Of a stretch of 64,000 nucleotides of DNA, positions 61,676 to 64,000 are shown piece by piece. The stretch's first letter is position 1; each line of letters begins with the position of its first letter. The notes beneath the pieces were generated by a model. It saw only the letters and a list, made by a program, of their open reading frames with translations, searched no databases and was not told the origin of the DNA. Source of the stretch: Stenotrophomonas maltophilia. GTDB taxonomy: Bacteria > Pseudomonadota > Gammaproteobacteria > Xanthomonadales > Xanthomonadaceae. The translations under genes were made by a program, and so were the position numbers. Location: assembly GCF_003205835.1 (NCBI RefSeq), contig NZ_CP029773.1, forward strand, positions 3,194,501 to 3,258,500. Reading direction: 5' to 3'.

Positions 61676-62016
61676 TCGTCCGGGGCCGCCTGCCGGCCCC
61701 GCCCCTCCCTCATCAGCCTTCACGCGCATTTTGACGCCGGGCTGACAATTCCGGGCGGATAGTGCCCACGAATGCCCAACCTTGCCGCGTGCCGGCATCG
61801 GGCATTGGGGGCGGCATCGCCGCCCGGGCCACCACTCGGTGTGCGGGGGACTCTCGTTTCAGACAAGACATTGCAGGTCGCTGTCCGGGTTGTACCCGCC
61901 CTTCTGGGCGGCATGCACGAAGGGAGTGACGCGGGCCACGGCCACGCCAAAAGCTGGCATGTGATGTGCGTCACACTTTTACAGGTTGTCTGGTTCGGAA
62001 GCCAAGGGGGTCCCCA
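61676..62016 (+). promoter_or_regulatory. Long pgaA leader region
   Basis: This 341-base stretch has no gene. It contains the hairpin after the MFS gene (61682-61700), two further stems GGGCGGC / GCCGCCC at 61809-61825 and CCGCCC / GGGCGG at 61896-61911, the CRP-type site, and AAGGGGG before the pgaA ATG. E. coli pgaA has a long structured leader bound by CsrA; GGGA and GGGGG strings here leave room for the same, but this is speculation. Confidence 0.5.
61960..61975. promoter_or_regulatory. CRP/Clp-type binding site before pgaA
   Basis: TGTGATGTGCGTCACA is a perfect TGTGA-N6-TCACA palindrome, 41 bases before the pgaA ATG. In Xanthomonadaceae the CRP homologue Clp recognises such sites and is released from DNA by cyclic di-GMP. 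So close to the start it may lie within or below the promoter. Confidence 0.75.
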
Positions 62017-64000
62017 ATGGTTGTCCACCGTCGGCTGGCGTTCTGCGTCGGCCTTGCCTGCACCGCCCTGGCCTGGGCCAGCAGCGCTGCCCCGCCCGAC
62101 CGCGAGGCGGCCCTGACCGAGATCGGCCGCTACCGCGACCAGGCGCGTTGGCTGGATGCCCTGGGCGCGATCGAACGTGCCAGCCAGCAGCAGCCCAACG
62201 ACGACCTGCTGTTCAAGCTGCGCGTGCTGACCCTGGGCGACATCGGCAATGCCTGGCGCGCCTGGGAGCTGTACCAGCAGCGCCCTCAGCTGTTCGACGA
62301 TGCACAGAAGCAGCGCCTGGAAGGCGACTACCTGGCCAAGCTGGTGGTCTGGAGCCTGGCCTACAGCAGCAGCGAGGACAGCCGCCTGGAAGAGGCCGAA
62401 TCGACGCTGGCGCGCATGCAGCGCTACTTCGGCGGTGAAGGTACGCCGCCCGCGCAGGCACCGCTGCGCATCCGCATGGACCGCCTGATCCTGCTCAACC
62501 GGCTGGGCCGCCATGCACAGGTCCGCGAGGAAGCCCGGGCACTGCAGGCCGAAGGCCACCCCCTGCCCGACTACGTGCTGCCCGCCGTGGGCGATTCGTT
62601 GATGGGCACCCTGCACCCGGAGGAGGCCATTCCGGTGCTGCAGGCCGCGGTGGCCGGCGACCCGACACGCGATGCCTCGCATTCGGAACTGGCTTACGCC
62701 TACCTGGAAAGCGAGCAGCAGGAAAAGGCCATCGACCTGCTGGAGGCATGGCGCGACAAGGAGCCGGCGTGGCGCTGGAGCAACGGCAAGTCACCGTATG
62801 CGAACTGGTCGCGCTACGAGGCCGATCTCAACCTGGCGATGGTGCGCGCGTACAGCGGCGACCTGCCGACCGCACAACGCGATCTGGAATCGATGGTCGA
62901 CATCGCACCGGGTAATGGCGGCCTGCAGAGTGCGTTGGGCAGCGTGTACATGATGCGCGGCTGGCCACGCAGGGCACTGCAGCGCCAGCAGATGGCACAC
63001 GCGCTGGACCCGCGTGACATCGAACCGCGACTGGGCATGGAAGAGGCCTACGTTGCTCTGCAGCGCGACGACCTGGCACGGCCGCTGCACGATGACCTGA
63101 TCGCGCGCTACCCCACTCAACCGGCGGTCGAACGCATGGATCAGGCCTGGCGCGCGCATCGCGGCTGGCAGCTGAAGGCTTGGACCGACATCGGCCGCAG
63201 CTCCGGTGGCGGTGGCACCTCACCGTTGGGCAACAACGATCGCCACTACGGCGTGGAAGTGGAAACACCGATCCTCGACGACCGCTGGCTGTTGTTCGCC
63301 CTCGCCGACCGGCGCTCGACCGACTTCCAGGACCAGCGCATCGATCCGCTCTGGCTCGGTGCGGGCGTGCGTTACCGCTTCGGGCGGCTGGATGCAGAAG
63401 CAGCGGTGCTGCGCGCCAACGACCACATCGGCGATACCGGGCTGCGCGCCGGCGTCGGCTGGCAGTTCAACGACTACTGGCATGCTGGCGTGGTGGCCGC
63501 GCGCAATGATCCGGAAGCCTCGATGCAGGCGCGCGCGGCCGGCATCACCGCCGACAGCGTGAGCGCGCAGGTGGACTACCGGCGCAGCGAGCTCACCCAC
63601 TGGATGTTCGGCGCCAGCCGCTTCCGCTACGACGATGGCAACCATCGCGAGCTGTTCAGCGCCGGCCTGGAACAGCGCCTGCTGACCCGCCCCCGCTGGC
63701 TGATCGATGGCCTGGCCAGCGCCTACACCAGTCGCGGCAGCCGCGACGATGCGCCCTACTTCAACCCGAAACGCGACCGCATGGTCGAGATCGGCCTGCG
63801 CATCGACCAGCAGCTGTGGCGGCATTACGAGCGCCACTTCCGGCATCGGCTGACTGTCTCGCTGGGTGATTACTGGCAGGACGGTTTCGGCAGTGCACTG
63901 GTGCCGTCGGTGTCCTACATGCATGAGTGGCAACTGGGCCCCGGCCGCGTGTTCGAGTACGGCGTGCGCTGGTCACGGCCGGTCTACGACGGCCATCGCG
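62017..64000 (+). CDS. pgaA: PgaA-like exopolysaccharide export porin, 5' part
   Basis: The first 661 codons are visible and no stop occurs before the window ends; E. coli PgaA has 807 residues. A signal peptide (VHRRLAFCVGLACTALAWAS) precedes TPR repeats to about residue 370 (ALTEIGRYRDQARWLDALGA; HSELAYAYLESEQQEKAIDL; GGLQSALGSVYMMRGWPRRA), then an outer-membrane beta-barrel from about residue 383 (GWQLKAWTDIGRSSGGGG, RHYGVEVETPILDDRWLLFA). PgaA/HmsH exports poly-beta-1,6-N-acetylglucosamine for biofilm. pgaB, C and D are expected just beyond the window. The start has AAGGGGG upstream. Confidence 0.88.
   Translation, partial: MVVHRRLAFCVGLACTALAWASSAAPPDREAALTEIGRYRDQARWLDALGAIERASQQQPNDDLLFKLRVLTLGDIGNAWRAWELYQQRPQLFDDAQKQRLEGDYLAKLVVWSLAYSSSEDSRLEEAESTLARMQRYFGGEGTPPAQAPLRIRMDRLILLNRLGRHAQVREEARALQAEGHPLPDYVLPAVGDSLMGTLHPEEAIPVLQAAVAGDPTRDASHSELAYAYLESEQQEKAIDLLEAWRDKEPAWRWSNGKSPYANWSRYEADLNLAMVRAYSGDLPTAQRDLESMVDIAPGNGGLQSALGSVYMMRGWPRRALQRQQMAHALDPRDIEPRLGMEEAYVALQRDDLARPLHDDLIARYPTQPAVERMDQAWRAHRGWQLKAWTDIGRSSGGGGTSPLGNNDRHYGVEVETPILDDRWLLFALADRRSTDFQDQRIDPLWLGAGVRYRFGRLDAEAAVLRANDHIGDTGLRAGVGWQFNDYWHAGVVAARNDPEASMQARAAGITADSVSAQVDYRRSELTHWMFGASRFRYDDGNHRELFSAGLEQRLLTRPRWLIDGLASAYTSRGSRDDAPYFNPKRDRMVEIGLRIDQQLWRHYERHFRHRLTVSLGDYWQDGFGSALVPSVSYMHEWQLGPGRVFEYGVRWSRPVYDGHR

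Noticed and set aside
61801..61911. A cyclic di-GMP riboswitch in the pgaA leader
   Set aside because: Two simple GC hairpins are present, but the conserved GEMM core sequences were not found.

Overview
The window reads as a high-GC gammaproteobacterial chromosome of the Stenotrophomonas maltophilia group (Xanthomonadaceae). Support comes from many palindromic repeats with GTAG heads and CTAC tails (the SMAG repeat family of S. maltophilia) placed just after genes, strong G/C third-position bias, frequent GTG/TTG starts, ATGA-coupled gene pairs, and the protein families present. This assignment is inference from sequence style and recalled family members; no search was run.

Layout: 1-7.3 kb holds the end of a Dcp peptidase gene, cfa, a DUF3298 lipoprotein, a small GNAT protein, a rhomboid protease with a POT peptide transporter, a degenerate EEP-fold protein and Mn superoxide dismutase. 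7.5-8.7 kb is a barnase-like RNase with barstar, followed by a tandem duplication of the barstar 3' end. 8.7-13 kb has a repetitive TonB-like membrane protein, nfuA, phhB, a TonB-box lipoprotein and zupT. 13-17.6 kb is the divergent rluC/rne pair. 17.8-31 kb is a carbohydrate-use locus: LacI regulator, Oar-like TonB receptor, two lipid-anchored or secreted glycosidases, a binding protein, two ABC permeases and an active-looking EEP protein, with two matching LacI-type operators. 31-35.5 kb carries yciI-bolA and scpA-scpB-rluB. 35.6-41.3 kb has an AraC regulator/MFS pair, three small unknown proteins and an omega-amidase/transaminase pair.

41.4-48.2 kb is a complete cytochrome c maturation operon, ccmABCDEFGHI. 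48.3-49.8 kb is a MetX-family acyltransferase plus a DUF1294 membrane protein. 49.9-56.5 kb is the whole cytochrome bd system: cydDC divergent from cydAB-cydX, with a perfect FNR/Anr-type box between them. Two identical tRNA-Pro(CGG) genes follow, each with its own promoter and terminator. 57.4-60.1 kb, next to the tRNAs, is a compact accessory cassette: PAAR protein, DUF4123 chaperone, a 112-residue unknown, a Tox-REase-5 nuclease toxin and an Imm52-type immunity protein. Its order matches the PAAR4-TecT-coTecT-TseT-TsiT module of Pseudomonas aeruginosa type VI secretion, but no secretion-apparatus gene lies in the window. 60.5-64 kb has a CynX-type MFS transporter and the start of a PgaA-like exopolysaccharide porin, behind a perfect CRP/Clp-type palindrome.

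The most interesting points are the orphan type VI effector cassette and its unassigned middle gene, the EEP pair in which one member has lost its catalytic residues, the barnase/barstar gene with a duplicated tail, and an AraC gene whose stop codon lies inside a mobile-looking inverted repeat.
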